DNA from: Ixodes scapularis
Taxonomy: Eukaryota > Arthropoda > Arachnida > Ixodida > Ixodidae
NCBI RefSeq assembly: GCF_016920785.2
Contig: NW_024609956.1
Coordinates: 1 to 64,000 of the forward strand
Reading direction: 5' to 3'
DNA: 64,000 nt
Both the position numbers and the translations under genes were made by a program. The notes beneath the pieces were generated by a model, which had not been told where the DNA came from, ran no database searches, and was given only the letters and a program-made list of their open reading frames with translations. Positions 10,888 to 22,811 of the stretch are shown piece by piece. Every line of letters begins with the position of its first letter. Position 1 is the stretch's first letter.

Positions 10888-10974
10888 AAAGTCGGCCCAC
10901 CAGCAGCTGGATAACGAAACTGGTCTTTGCTGTTCCATCCAGTTCCATCATCCAACTGCAGGTGGGCCGATTTT
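10888..10974. repeat. Inverted repeat, 36-bp arms
   Basis: Arms at 10888-10923 and 10939-10974 share GTCGGCCCACC and CAGCTGGAT / CAGTTGGAT blocks in opposite orientation, with a 15-nt loop. It is probably the core of a MITE. The 99-codon minus ORF across it (10787-11086) has no known features. Confidence 0.65.
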
Positions 10975-11110
10975 CAACCGGGGAGCTACAGTGCCCCGCG
11001 ATTTTCTGCACCGCGTTACAGTTTTCCACACCACCGTAGGCCGATGCACGTAAGTCGAACGAATCCACCACACTCCCAGAAATCATTTTGAACTGCGTGG
11101 ATAGGACCTA

Positions 11111-11923
11111 CCGTATTTATTCGAATATAGGTCGACCTTTTTTTTTTTCGGAAATGTTGTCAAAAATTAAGGGTCGACCTATAATCGTGACCAAAGAATT
11201 TCGACCTAATTCGCAACCAAAATTTGAAACCCTACCGAGGGTATGGAGCTATCAATCACCTAGCCGTTGTCGCGGTAGAGCCGCGCGGCTTCTTGTTTCA
11301 AAAAGCTTTTGATGCACAAAAAGAACCGAACAGCAGCAGCCGACAGTCCGTGACCGCCCGCTACGGCTCTCGCGCACATTCCTCGGGCATCGAGTTTCGC
11401 CATCACGCCTGTAGCGTTCCCCTCGCTGGGCAAGGGGGAAGGCGAGGGAGAGGAACGCGATGCGCCATGCACTTTACCCTCCTATGCGCTCCATTCCTCT
11501 CTCCCTCGCAAACGCGCAAAAAAAAAAAAAAAAAAAACTACCGGAGGTATTTTAGTTGTTTTTTTTTTCGGCGGGTCGCGTGTTGCTCAAGGGGCTCGCA
11601 GCGTTGCTCGTGTCTTTGTGTTTGATCTTTCGTCGCTCGCCCGTCTCCACCTTCTTTTGTTTCTTCTTGTTGTCATTTATTTTACAACGGTGTCAGTGAG
11701 GTATTGTTGCCAATTTGCGAGGATGTCTACCAAGCTGACGAAGCTTTTTTGACATCGCCCTGTGATTTAGCTGAGAGTGCTGTAAATAAAGGTTTGTTTC
11801 TTTTGCCCTAACTTTCCCCTGTTCCTTAAAAAAAAAAGAAAGGTCGACCTATATTTGAATTATTTTTTTTTATTCTCGGTGGGCTCAATAAATAGGGGTC
11901 GACCTATTTTCGAGTAAATACAG
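11111..11923. mobile_element. pogo/Tigger-like MITE (813 bp)
   Basis: The left TIR CCGTATTTATTCGAATATAG and the right TIR (reverse complement CTGTATTTACTCGAAAATAG) are followed on both sides by GGTCGACC motifs. A TA dinucleotide flanks each end (11109-11110 and 11924-11925), the target duplication of the Tc1/mariner-pogo group. The GGTCGACCTATA motif recurs internally. No transposase is present. The interior has poly-A and poly-T runs. It lies in the laminin intron between the exons at 12118 and 10719. Confidence 0.85.
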
Positions 11924-12117
11924 TAAGTGACAAACTGACGATTGCTCATTTACGACAATGATTTATCGACGCACCAAGCAATACATCCATTTCCTCAACT
12001 TTGTTCGTCGTTACTTCTGCGTTCACTTGATGAAGCATTCAATCGACCGACTTGTACGTCAATCGGGCAACCATTCGATCGACCGAGACAACATAAAGCA
12101 AAAATGAGCAGACTCAC

Positions 12118-12255
12118 GTTTGCAGGTGGGGTAGTCGTAGAAGCCCACTTGGCAGTGGAGGCACTGACGGCCGCCGTAGCTGTTCCGGCAGGTGCACTGC
12201 CCGCTCTCCGCGTCGCACGAAGCGCCTAGGGACGCCGACGGGTGGCAGTCACAGG
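12118..12255 (-). CDS. LanA: Laminin alpha, LE-repeat exon (1st of 6 in window)
   Basis: This 138-bp exon encodes one LE repeat: CDCHPSASLGASCD, then CTCRNSYGGRQCLHC, then GFYDYPTCK, eight cysteines. The acceptor is TTTTGCAG and the donor is AAC|GTGAGT, phase 1 at both ends. Upstream exons of the gene must lie to the right, and I see none between here and 64 kb. The upstream intron may be very long, or the preceding exons may lie outside the window. Confidence 0.92.
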
Positions 12256-12473
12256 CTGCAAAAGGACAACCGCCAAATAAAGAACCCATGGAACACTCGA
12301 GTCCCTTTGTTGACTGAAGCTACAGTGCCTGGAATAAGTGTTTGACTGGCGCGTTTAGCGTCCCATTCCACTCATGCATCAAAAGCGGTACCGAACCGGC
12401 AACTGACAGCATCGCAGGAACTGGCATACCATCATGCTGCGTTGCTATCCCAGCTGTTAGTCCTAGAAATTTA

Positions 12474-12812
12474 TTATTTATTTATTTATTTAGGAATACT
12501 GCAGGCCAATTGCGGCCCAAGCAGGATTGGGGGTTACAAAAGTGGAGTCAAAAAAGTGCAACACCAGGTAATCCGTAAAATGGGAGAGGGGAACAGGGGA
12601 AAATTATGCAAAAATTTAAATAAAGCATATGTAATAGCTCACAACAAAGTTGGGAGGGGTGGCGGTAGTGGGGAACAGGAAAATGAAACACAATGCAAAG
12701 AGTTACACATCAAACAAATGCTCAATCGACTCCAAAACATTGTCAGATATAAATAGGTGATGAGGTAGGTTGTTCCATTCTGTTATGGTTCTGGGAAAGA
12801 AGGAGTATTTAA
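12474..12812 (-). mobile_element. 3' end of a LINE retrotransposon, reverse orientation
   Basis: Read on the minus strand, 12812 down to about 12700 encodes YSFFPRTITEWNNLP and then SDNVLESIEHLFDV with a stop. This is the conserved C-terminal tail of a LINE reverse transcriptase. A 3' UTR follows, ending in a TAAATAAATAAATAAATAA run at about 12474-12492. The 5' part is missing. It is a different family from the tail at 690-1075. Confidence 0.7.
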
Positions 12813-13123
12813 TGCAGGCGGGAAAGAGGACAGGATGCGAGGACCATTGTCGTCATCGCGTCCCATCTCAAGTCCGTTTTTGTTTGCGTGGACCGTCTTG
12901 CTGCAGAGTGAACTGCAGCGGAAGAGGATTCTGCTGCCCCACCCTCCGCTCCCACACCACGGCAAAGCCCACAGCCGGCAACAACATGGCACTTCTACCA
13001 CCACATTACACGAGAATTGGGGAACCACATTCCAGGACGCGGTAAACGCACCAGTCGGAGGCCCGTTCCAGGCCCCATATCAAAACTAACTGAAGTGTTC
13101 AGTGATATTAAATCATGAGGGTA

Positions 13124-14095
13124 CAGTCGAGTCCACTTATAACGATACCGTTTACAACAATATATCGGTTATAACGATGAACAACGATAGCACCGTCCAC
13201 TTTTATATGCTTTCAATGGTAAAATAAACCGCTTATTACGATGCTCCAGGGCTGCGATATCGGATATAGCGATTAATTCTGGTTACAGCATGCGCCGAAA
13301 ATGCCAGCCACCGCCGGCTCTCCGCGGCATGCTGTGCCCCGCGACACGCATCCCTTCCACCCCTCAGAAAATGAGTCGACTGCGCCGCTTGCTAGGAAGG
13401 AAGCAAGAGGAGGAGCAGCTTTCCTTCCGAACTCCCCTCCCGGAGACGCCGCTTTGGCCTTGTCCGCGCACCCGGTCGCACCACACGCGCACTCGGCGCA
13501 CTGGCGCCACTCGCTCGCTCACTCGACTGTTGTGTGCTCGCTGCTTAGATTATCTTTCTCCGACTTCGTTTTACATTTCACTGCGGACGGGGCGTCGTGG
13601 CCGATCTGTCTGCGGCGCATTCTACGCAAGATCGGGTCTGGACGACTTCCTTCATGCAGACGATGTTGTGGAAACGTCCGAGTGCCTCAGTGATGAGGCG
13701 ATCGTCGCGCGTGTACATGCTGCTGACAACGGTGAGACCGACGACTCCGACGACGTGGTTGAGGAGCCTACCCAGGTACTGTCATCGCAGGAGGCCCAGC
13801 GGATAATACAGTCCCTCAGGGACTTTGTTTTCGCGAAGGACCTCCTGCTAAGCTACGTGGAGCACCTAGATGCTCTAGAAAAAGATGTGCGCCAGCTTCG
13901 CGTGAAGCAATCAAAGCTGACAGACTATGGCTTTTCTGCAAACAAGTAGTTGCACTTGCACAACCTTACTTGCCTGCAAATAAAATGTTTTGATCTCTCT
14001 TTTGTCTTTTTTTCCTCAACCCGCTTATAACAATTATCGGTTATAACGAAGGTATTTTCTTGGCACTTGGATATCGTTATAAGTGAACTCGACTG
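13124..14095 (+). mobile_element. Tigger-like DNA transposon, internally deleted (972 bp)
   Basis: The TIRs are CAGTCGAGTCCACTTATAAC on the left and the matching CAGTCGAGTTCACTTATAAC in reverse at the right, flanked by TA at 13122-13123 and 14096-14097. The subterminal motif GGTTATAACGA recurs at both ends. The interior keeps only the 3' end of a transposase gene. TIR and TSD are those of the pogo/Tigger branch of Tc1/mariner. Confidence 0.9.
13290..13949 (+). pseudogene. Tigger transposase C-terminal remnant
   Basis: The ORF of 219 codons lies wholly inside the Tigger element. Only its last 110 or so residues look ancestral. They hold an acidic stretch (NGETDDSDDVVEE), a helical segment around EAQRIIQSLRDFV, and the terminal KQSKLTDYGF. 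A short basic then aromatic 'K-Q-S-K-x-T-D-Y' tail is typical of Tigger/jerky-type transposases. The CENP-B DNA-binding and DDE catalytic domains are missing. The Arg-rich N-terminal part is probably read-through of formerly noncoding or frame-shifted sequence. It could not be an active enzyme. Confidence 0.7.
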
Positions 14096-14209
14096 TATAC
14101 TAAACGGCGGGAAGTTAGTGAGCCCCGACAGGCATTTGGTGTTTCTAATAAATTAAGCCAGTACTGCCGCTAATCTGGGGTCTTTTTGGTGCATTACGCG
14201 GTGGTTATA

Positions 14210-15452
14210 CAGCAAGTTCTCATTAACTCGAAGTCATAAAAACTAGAAAGAAATTCGAGAGTAGAGCAGTTTCGAGATAAGCGAGGTACCGAATTTTCAT
14301 TACACTGATAGTGCATTGTGCAAATGGAACCCTTCCAACAATCGCGCCAATTGACTTGGCGCTAACACATGCGGCAGGTGCAGGTGCGGTGGGGAGAACA
14401 AAACAAAATGCAACAAAATTAATATTAAAAATCAATAAGAAGAGACAGCAAAACTAAGAAACAAAATGCAAAAAAAAATTGAAAGAATAAAAAAAAAAGA
14501 TTGAAAGGATAAAGCTGGAAGATAACGCTGAGTGTGAGGGAGACAGAAACAGGGGCACCAACCACCAAGCCATATTAGGGAAAGAAAAAGGCTCAAAGTA
14601 TACCTAATCACTTCTTATGAGTTGCGAATGCCAAAGCATGCAAGCGGCTTGTCCGCTCCCTTGTTTCGTCTGCTGCATACTTTTCATTGCGGGTCAGCAC
14701 GCGCTCACCTGGGCGCGCTGACCTTGGACGTTCCGTGTTAACGCTACGCTAACGGACACGCAGCGCCGCGTGAGCGGTCGTTGAAACTGACATGCAGTGG
14801 CCAATGGGAGCCTCGTCGACGCACGCCAGCCAATGGGATTGAAGCCGAAAATCCATCAGCTTTATTTCACTCTTTTGGGATTGGAGAATTTTGGTGCCGC
14901 TGGCTAGCTTTTCGCGTGGTTTCACAGCTGGGAGTTGGCTTCACTTGGAGAAAGGATTTAAGATGCCGTTTGGCGTGGTTTCAAAGCTGATGACGTCAGT
15001 TCACTCCATGAGACCCGGTTAATGCTTTCGTATTAAAAGAAAGTGAGACAACAAATGTCCTTGAGGCACATGTTGCTCCACGAAGTGCCTTTGCTGCACC
15101 TGCGCACGTTGCCGCACTCATGACACGGACTTTTTTTCTTTTTCTTTGTGCGTTGTTGCACACGTGCGATGATGCACAATTTTTTTCTTTTTTGTGTGTT
15201 TGTGGGTTTCCTTCAAGAACCAATGTTTAGGCCACCAGGTCATTATTTGCTGTGCTCTGCCTGTTTTTCTTTTTTTTTTTTTGTAATATTTGTTGTCAGG
15301 ATTTCGAGATATCCAAGGTGGGTCTGAAACCTTTTTGAGATAAGCAATGAGTAAATGAATTGTGCCTATGTGAGTTCATTTTATGGCTAGGAAATCTTCC
15401 AACTTAACCAATATTTCGAGATAGCCGAGTTCGAGCTAACGAGGGATTACCG
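14210..15452. mobile_element. Second pogo/Tigger-like element (1,243 bp)
   Basis: The left end CAGCAAGTTCTCATTAACTC and the right end (reverse complement CGGTAATCCCTCGTTAGCTC) pair as TIRs. TA flanks both (14208-14209 and 15453-15454). Subterminal motifs ATTTCGAGATA and TTCGAGATAAGC lie at both ends. No transposase ORF survives. It lies 114 bp from the first Tigger element. Confidence 0.78.
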
Positions 15453-15496
15453 TACACGAATGCATAACGGTACGATGCTCGGTGCAATCGAACAGG

Positions 15497-15600
15497 CAGG
15501 GCTGGGGAGTGAACCTAGGATTCCTCCACGCACACCAAGGTGCGGCACGTTAACACACTCACTCGGCCACCATTCTCCCGCTGGTGCCATTCATTCTGGT
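15497..15600 (-). mobile_element. tRNA-derived SINE head
   Basis: On the minus strand there is an A-box-like TGGCCGAGTGAG and, about 50 nt on, a B-box-like GGTTCACTCCC, in the order and spacing of a Ser/Leu-type tRNA. The cloverleaf is not intact enough for a working tRNA, and the surroundings are repetitive. I therefore call it a SINE promoter head. Confidence 0.55.
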
Positions 15601-15707
15601 ATAGCCAAGAAATAAAGCATGGGCTAGGATGCATGCAGCATAGAAGATGCAAAGATAGCAAAAACTGATAGAGGAATGAGTGACTAGTTAACATGGCTAT
15701 ACATAGA

Positions 15708-15792
15708 TACAAGAGGAGGAAGACCCACAAAAAGGACATGCACGAGGACAGTCCGTGTGTGTCCTCTTTACGTGTCTTCCTCCTCCTGCGTC
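15708..15792. repeat. Hairpin of GAGGAAGAC arms
   Basis: About 40-nt imperfect arms (GAGGAGGAAGAC ... GTCTTCCTCCTC) meet almost without a loop. The sequence resembles the terminal region of the Penelope elements seen elsewhere in the window, so it may be two abutting inverted termini. Confidence 0.5.
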
Positions 15793-16350
15793 TCGGGTTT
15801 AGTCACATAAAGATGGCAAGCAGCTGTGTCCGAGAAAGTCTCAAGTCTTTTCTCCTTTCTTGGTCAACTGTCATGTTATCACCTTATCCACCTTACTCAT
15901 TTCGCATTTCCTGAAAACAAGAAAGTGCGATCTGAATGCTCAACGAACGGAGGAAGTTTGCCAGCTTGGTCGCATTTTGATGCAAGCCACAACTTCCTGA
16001 CGATGACTGCTACAATCTTTGTCACCACGACGCCCAGTTTCAGCCTGGCTACCCACTGTGAATCTAAACACCAATTCATCGTCGCAGCAAGGAACTGTTA
16101 AAGTGGTGCTTCGACCTCAAGGTTATTCGCTACATGAGACCTAAGTTGTAAGTCGTTGGCCAATGGCACATCAACATTGTCACGCTGCCCTCTGCGACCC
16201 GTAGGCGATTCACGTCTTCCGACTCAACTGAACTAGGTATGCTCGGTAGGACTGTGAAAATCTGCTATTTACGAGACTCTGTATTTTGACCTAGTCTTGT
16301 TTAAGCTGTTAATTCAATTTTGTGTTGCATAAAGACGACGAGTCTTTCAC

Positions 16351-16668
16351 AAGAGGGGAGTAATGCCACGTGCAAATAGCCGAGTCAGCAGCGTGATCGA
16401 CTCACATGCCGCTTACCCCGCCAGCGAATGTCCTTCTTTCTTTTGTTTGCGTAACTGGAATGATGAGACGACTCTAAATTTTTTTTGTTCGAGCTCAGAA
16501 ACTTCTAGATACCCACGCGCTTACAAAAGTACCTTCGCTTGGCTGCTTGAGGCAGTTGTCCTTTCGACACCATCAAAAGTCTTTGTTAATTTATGTTTCT
16601 CAGCACAAGTTCGGCGCATTACACACTGATTTTAAGTTTAATAAAGAAGTATGTTTTTATTCGTGACA
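16351..16668 (+). mobile_element. LTR with preceding polypurine tract
   Basis: A purine tract (AAGAGGGGAGTAA) at 16351-16363 immediately precedes a TGCCACG start at 16364. A matching CGTGACA end lies at 16668, with AATAAAG about 20 nt earlier. The inverted short ends, the purine tract and the length of about 305 bp fit the 3' LTR of an LTR retrotransposon on the plus strand. No pol coding sequence was recognised upstream (15.9-16.35 kb). Target duplication was not determined. Confidence 0.55.
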
Positions 16669-16727
16669 ATATTTAGATGAATTTTGATAATTCAATCTTC
16701 TGATATTTCAAACTAAAGTGTGTGGCT

Positions 16728-17814
16728 TCCAGGGCCCGTTTGCTCAAGCGCTAACCGCGGCTAAAGTTAACCGCAGTACCTAGGAGAGGGATTTTGAAAT
16801 CACGTGACTGGCTCGGCAGGAATGCAGGGAAACATGGCGGTGCCCCGGTGAGTGAGCGCCGCTCGCTTTGAAACTAATATGTCGTTGTAGCTGCAATATT
16901 GGGCGCGTTAGTCAGCAATGAATGGTGCCAGAGGCTTTCGCTTTGCCTTACCTCATTTAAATCGCAAAGCATGAGCATATGACCTCGCCGCATTTTTTAG
17001 ATAGTCTTTCGATTCTGGCCATTCTTAAGCCTAAATGAACGCGATAAATGTTAGCATGGCAATGTCTTTGGAAAGTGGATTGCCTTGACTCAATCGGCCG
17101 GGTATTAATAGCACACAAAGCAGACAGCGTCCCAATAGACCATATTAGACCTTTCTCTAAATTTCCCAAGCACCGAGGTGCATGCTACAAGTGTAGTTAC
17201 ACGCGTTGCACGTGCTGGCGTCTGAAGTAGTAACTGTTCTAAAGCAAAAAGTCTAAAACAAATTTTGTCTTGCACGTGCGTTGGTCAAATATTTATTATG
17301 ATTATTTACTTCGAATCTTTTATAAGAGGAAGGCCAGTGCGCGCGGACCGCAGAATTATACTTCCAGCGTTCTTCTCGATGCTTGGGTAATTTAGAAAAA
17401 GGTCTATAGGGATGCTGTTTGCTTTTGTGAGCAATCAATACCCGACCGATAGAGTCAAGACAATCCGCTTTCCAAAGATGTTGCTAAGCCGACAATTACC
17501 ACATTCATTTAGGCTTAGGAATGGCCAGAGTCGAAAGACTATCTAAAAAATGCGGCAAGAGCCTTGCTCATGCTTTGTGATGAAGTGAGGTAAGGCAAAG
17601 CGAAAGCCTCCTGCACCATTCGTTGCTGACTAACGCGCCTGGTATTGCAGCTACAACGACATATTAGTTCCAAAGCGTGCGGCGGTCACTCACCGGGGCA
17701 CCGCCACGCTTCCCCGCATCCCTACCGAGCCAGTCACGTGATTTGAAAATCCCTCTCCTAGGTACTGCGGCTAACTTCAGCCGCGGTTAGCGCTTCGAGC
17801 AAACGGGCCCTGGA
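16728..17814. mobile_element. Foldback element with ~430-bp inverted arms
   Basis: From TCCAGGGCCCGTTTGCTC at 16728 to the exact complement ending at 17814, the two halves are reverse complements. They agree along roughly 430-450 bp with scattered substitutions (for example the shared ATTTTTTAGATAGTCTTTCG and TGTCGTTGTAGCTGCAATA blocks). The unpaired centre is about 17185-17365. The outer CCAGGGCC end resembles hAT-type ends, but no clear 8-bp duplication is visible. The inner part reappears at 29.75-30.0 kb. Confidence 0.85.
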
Positions 17815-17838
17815 GTTTGAAATAATGAGAGTCGACTG
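17815..17838. mobile_element. Terminus of a pogo-like element flanking the foldback
   Basis: The sequence AGTTTGAAATAATGAGAG followed by TCGACTGTA reads in reverse as a Tigger-like TIR. A TATTTCAAACT subterminal copy lies left of the foldback at about 16704-16715. The foldback may therefore have inserted into an older pogo element. The left end of that element was not found. Confidence 0.35.
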
Positions 17839-20800
17839 TAAAACACCATTTTTGCTACCCCAAGTAGCAATTTATTTTAGTGTAATTTCTGGAATCTTTT
17901 ATTCAGACCGAACACTTCTTTTTCAATAAGCTATCGGCATAAAATTTAGACTATTTTTTATAGCCTAAACGTAGCAAGCGTTCAAAACAAATGCAACCTA
18001 GAGCATCAGATACACAGAAAACACAATATTAGCAAATGCTACTTTTATTGAACACATCTGGAGTTTCTGTTGGATACATACAGCGCTGTGAAGAAGTACA
18101 CCATTCTTATATGAAAATAAGCTTCCCACCAGTGAAATTTCTCAAGTTGGACAGCCTTGTTGTAAGTCAGGCACGTTAAAGAGAACCCTACCCAAGTTTT
18201 CATAGACACTCTTACAAAGTTGTTTCATCCATACAATAGCGACTTCAAGGTATATGTGTAGAAACTTCCCAAAGTGCAAACATTATGTGAAGAAACTGCA
18301 TTTCAAAGTTGATGTCCTCGCAACCCCCCCTTATCGGTAGCTGCTCTACCGGCAACAATGAAAAGAACTATAGAAAGACCGCTGAGGTCACATAACGTAA
18401 GACATGGTGTTCAAGATTCGCCATGGACAGCATTGTTGGTAGTTGGACTTGTTTGTGCTCACTCTTTTACCCAGTCTGTCGATTGACAGCTATTTAGAGT
18501 GCATGATAGGACCTATTTGTGCTGTAGACATAAAAACATGTACATGTTGCCCCCCCCCCCCCCTTTGAATCTGGCAGGCGAGACCACTCGAAAATGTTTG
18601 AGAGTAGCTGTCTAGAACTGACATGTTCTAACATTCTGATGACACAATTATTCATATTAAAAGGTATGCTTAACCGAAATTCGAAGCTTGCAAAACAACA
18701 CTGGGGCGGTACGCGGGACGCTGCAAAACCCCCAAAACATCACACATACAGCATTATTTCTAACGGATGGCCGTATTTTTGGAAACATGTGGGATTCAAC
18801 AAGGCCGACGAGACATGTGATGTCGCAATTCTCATTCCCTCTCCTCTAGGCTTCATCCCCTTAAAGGCGGGCGCTCAAAATTTTCTTCAGCGTGGCAGAA
18901 ATTCCCCCTCTTTTCTTTTTTTCCTCCTCCCCTTTCCTCCTCCATTTTCCTCCTCGCTTTTTTTTTTTTTTTTGGCCTTCTCGCACGAGTGCTAATGGGC
19001 TTACCGGCCCCCCGACAAAATCTCTGTATCCCTTCAAGGTTCTCTGCTTCAATCCCAAACATCAGGGATTAGTTAGGCAGCCTGGACATGAGCTCGGAAG
19101 GGTTCGGGCTGGCTCGCTTTTCTCCTTTTTTTTTCTTTTTTTTTTTTCTACTCTTTGTCTGCAGCTCTAAAACACACTCAGATAGTCACACCAACTAGCC
19201 CAACAACAAGTTCTTTTACATTCAGATACTTCCGCGTGCGGCCACATACGCTACAACACCGTATACGGTGGTATATTTTTTCTCGAGTGAACGGAACTTG
19301 AACATCACAGCAGAAGGAAAAAAAGATGGGTATTTTTATCTGAACTTTGAGCTCTACCCAGAGAGTTGAATATTGGTCGTTCTAACAACGGCACACTGAA
19401 GAGTGATTGTATCACTATTGTGTTTTTGTTTTTCTGTTTTTTTACAAAGTAATAATCATGAGTAACTACAAATCAAAGATATTGCAGTCAGAGGGACACA
19501 GTCTGACCATTTCTGGGGCATAATATATAGGTTCGCACTACTGGTGTTTTCTAGAGTGACGGCCGCCTCGTTGAAGCTACTAAGAAGAGTAAAAACAAAC
19601 TTCCATAAAAAGTGAAACGGTTTATGGTATATTTCATACCTTTGAAAAAAATTTCTTCGTGGCCAAAGGTGCATTTAGTTTCTGTCAACAAATGTAACTG
19701 AAAACCCGACAGCCGACCAATATCTTGCGTATCAGCAAAGAGAACGGGAAACACGGAGATTGAACCGCAATATCACAATTTTCTTCACGTAAAATAGTGC
19801 AACTAGCAATAGTAGCATATTATGCCATTTATTAAAAGACAGGAGGTATTACGAAGTTTTCATTCTCTTCTGTTCCGATTTGTTCGCTGATTAAGAAATG
19901 GAATGCGCAGATAGCCTCTGCAGCCCTTGCATCATAATTGTTCGGGGCTCTGTCAGGGTGGGCGAAGGCCAGCGACCATCTCCAAAAAAAACCCAGGTGT
20001 TCGGAAAGTGTACTACCGCAAGTTTTGGGGCTGCTTGGCTAATTTAGGCGTCTGGCGTTGCCCGTCCTAGTTAGAAAAGAAGCGGAACAGCGGCCAGCTC
20101 AACGTTGTCACCAAGCGGGAAATCATGCCGAAATGCGTCCTTGAACACGTGCGAGATCTTTACCCGAACCCCAGACGGGATTCGCTACAATTCATCTAAA
20201 AAAAAAAACTATAAAAAGGGGTAGGTTTAAACGATTTTGCAATTTTTGAATATAGTCATGCGGACTAACTGTCCACAAGTACAGAAATAAATGCAGTACA
20301 AAATGCAGAGCTCTATTGTAGTCTTTAGTCCATACTTGTCTTTCGCGCTGTACGCGAATTAAAATAAATTCTGCAATATCTGTAGATTATGCCTGTTATG
20401 TTGTCTCTAAAAGAAAAGTAATCAAGCATGATCGGTATCGTGCCACCCAATGGGTGCAAATACAATTTTATGTGGAATTCAACGTCAAAACAGTACTTCC
20501 GCGGGAAATAATGCATCCGTCATTCTTCGTCTCCCTGAAGCTATGAACTACCAAATCTCGGCTACAGGACTTTTGGGTCCACAAAATATCACGCTCAGTA
20601 GAAAAGTCGCCTTTTGTACCAAGGTACTGGAAATTATTTATTTTTCAAACAGGTCGGGTTGTGATGCGTGTTTGAGTGTAGGACCGTTGGCTGGGCACTG
20701 GTTTGCGCCAAGAGTGCAGTGCTTTTTTTCATGCTGCCTGCGACGAGTGTTGAAATTTGAATATAGTAGAAATAAAATCAACTGACGCTCCTAGAATTAT

Positions 20801-21470
20801 TTTAAACTTGCGCTTTCTTCAGGAATTAAGACTTTGATCGTACCTTTTAATCATTGTCGTCTTCGAACAACTTGCCGAGGAGGCCGCGCTGTCCGCGTAC
20901 GCGGCTTGACAGATAAGTTCGAGAATGCTTTTCACGAATCTTTAAAAACCAAGCATAAAAATGAAAGACGCTTGCAAATCTCTGTAACGCGAAATTAGAG
21001 CGCAGCCACTTTACGCCAATGAAACAAACTTTATGTTTTGGGCAGACGTCTTGCGAGAGTTGCAGTATTTTTAATTATGCCTCATAAATTAAATGTTTAG
21101 GACTAAGTACCAAACTTTTTTAAATGTATTAAGAACCGAAATGCTAATTGGAAAGTCCTAGAGCTCCTTGAGAAACACCCCAATTAGCTGTTTGCAACGT
21201 GATACGACTGCCGTGGCTTCCTTCTGACCTGTAACAAAGCTTATGAAACATGACAAAATACCTTGTGATAAAGCGCCCGCCCCATCATAAACTCAATTTC
21301 GAATGTCCAGAAATTTGTTTTTAGAGGCCGGGAAAAAAAAGAGAGATGCATGCAAGGCACGTGCTTCACGCTTTATTTATATCAGAAAAGAACTGCCCTC
21401 TGTTTTATATACAGCGTTGATTTTCTTTCTTTTTTTTTCACCTACAAGATATTAGAAAAAAAACATGCAA
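17839..21470. other. Long stretch without recognised genes
   Basis: No coding domain, TIR pair or LTR was recognised over about 3.6 kb. Features seen are homopolymers (poly-C near 18551-18563, T-rich 18960-18973 and 19126-19147) and a C/T-rich tract at 18905-18975. The ORFs at 18594-18995 and 20450-20785 lack any family feature. Confidence 0.4.
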
Positions 21471-21473
21471 ATT

Positions 21474-21852
21474 AACGTTTTGTGGATGTGAGCTACACGG
21501 CCAGGTGAAGATTGGGTTCAAGAAAGAACGCAACAAAAACCGACTGGTTACCTAACATTTGTTAATTAACTTTTTGAATATAAAAGAAAACGGGATAGTT
21601 GATTCATAAAGTTGTTGGGCATTATCGAAAGCCACCAAATTGTCCAGTGAAAATTAGCGCCATTGCGATTTGTGTAGGTGAGCTATACGGCCAGGCGAGG
21701 ATTAGGTTCAATAAAGAACGCAACTAAAACCGATCGATTGCCTAAAATTCGCTAATTAACCTTTTAGTTAGAAAAGAAAAACGACATCGTGTATTTAGAA
21801 AGTTGTTGGCCGTAATCGCGAGCCACCAAACCGTCCATCCTTAAAAAGATGT
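21474..21852. repeat. Diverged two-copy tandem repeat, 190-bp period
   Basis: The motif GTGAGCTAYACGGCCAGG recurs 190 bp apart (21488 and 21678). It is followed in both copies by GGTTCAAKAAAGAACGCAAC, TAATTAAC and AGTTGTTGG...AGCCACCAAA. The whole unit is duplicated at perhaps 80% identity by eye. No coding potential was seen. Confidence 0.75.
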
Positions 21853-22811
21853 AAAGCGCGTACACTGTTATACGGCGTCTTGATAGGGCGTCGTCCTAAT
21901 TTGGGCGCGAAAATATAGTTCTGATTTTATGCGGGCTCCATCTCCGCGTGGCACAGCCTAACGCCATGAAGCCAAAACGGCAAATCATGCGCATCGCTGA
22001 GACAACGCCACTGTAGAAGGGGCGAGGAGTGCGGCGGCCGAAAAGATTGCGGTAACACGATTCGCGTCCAAATTAGGCTCTTTAGGACGCCGTGAACCAT
22101 TTCACGTGCACTACATCTCTTTAAAAATGAATGATTTGGTGTTTTTGATGACTACAGATAAGGCACAAACCGAAATTGCGTAACTCGAACGTCTTTTGTA
22201 GAAAAATGTCTAGTCGTTAAAAAAAAAAGATCGCCCTGAATAAGCAGGATTGTAAGGCAGTTCTTTACGTCCGGCGACATCATTACGGCATGGAAGGAGA
22301 CATTGACCACAGATCATACGCTGTGTATGCTCTGTGCATGGTCACTGTTTTTTTTTTTGTTTTGTTTTTTTCGTACGAGAATGAGCAAACATTTGATACC
22401 AAATAAAATAGATTTAGCATTCACCAAATTCCACTTGTTTTACTTGATTCAAATCGATATTTGATTTTATTACACTTATCTTGTACCCGCACACGCCTCC
22501 TTTATTCCCTAATGAGTTACAAGTGATAATTACATTGTTTTTTTTGTCGTGCGAGGTTATCACAATTTATTATTAACAATCGAAGCTGTGCGATTACGCG
22601 GAGGCGGCGCATTTGAAGATATTCAAAATTGTTCTGAATACACAAACAGCCTCAAACGTCTTGCTGTTTGGGTCCTTTCCTACACGTATGACCAATAATA
22701 AAGCAAAAACCTTATAGAGGAGACTATCTCTATCAACTCAACGCGCAAACACAATGTGAAGCGTGTCTGCGTACGTTGGAAAAGAGATACCGGAGAGCAA
22801 ACCATAGCGTC

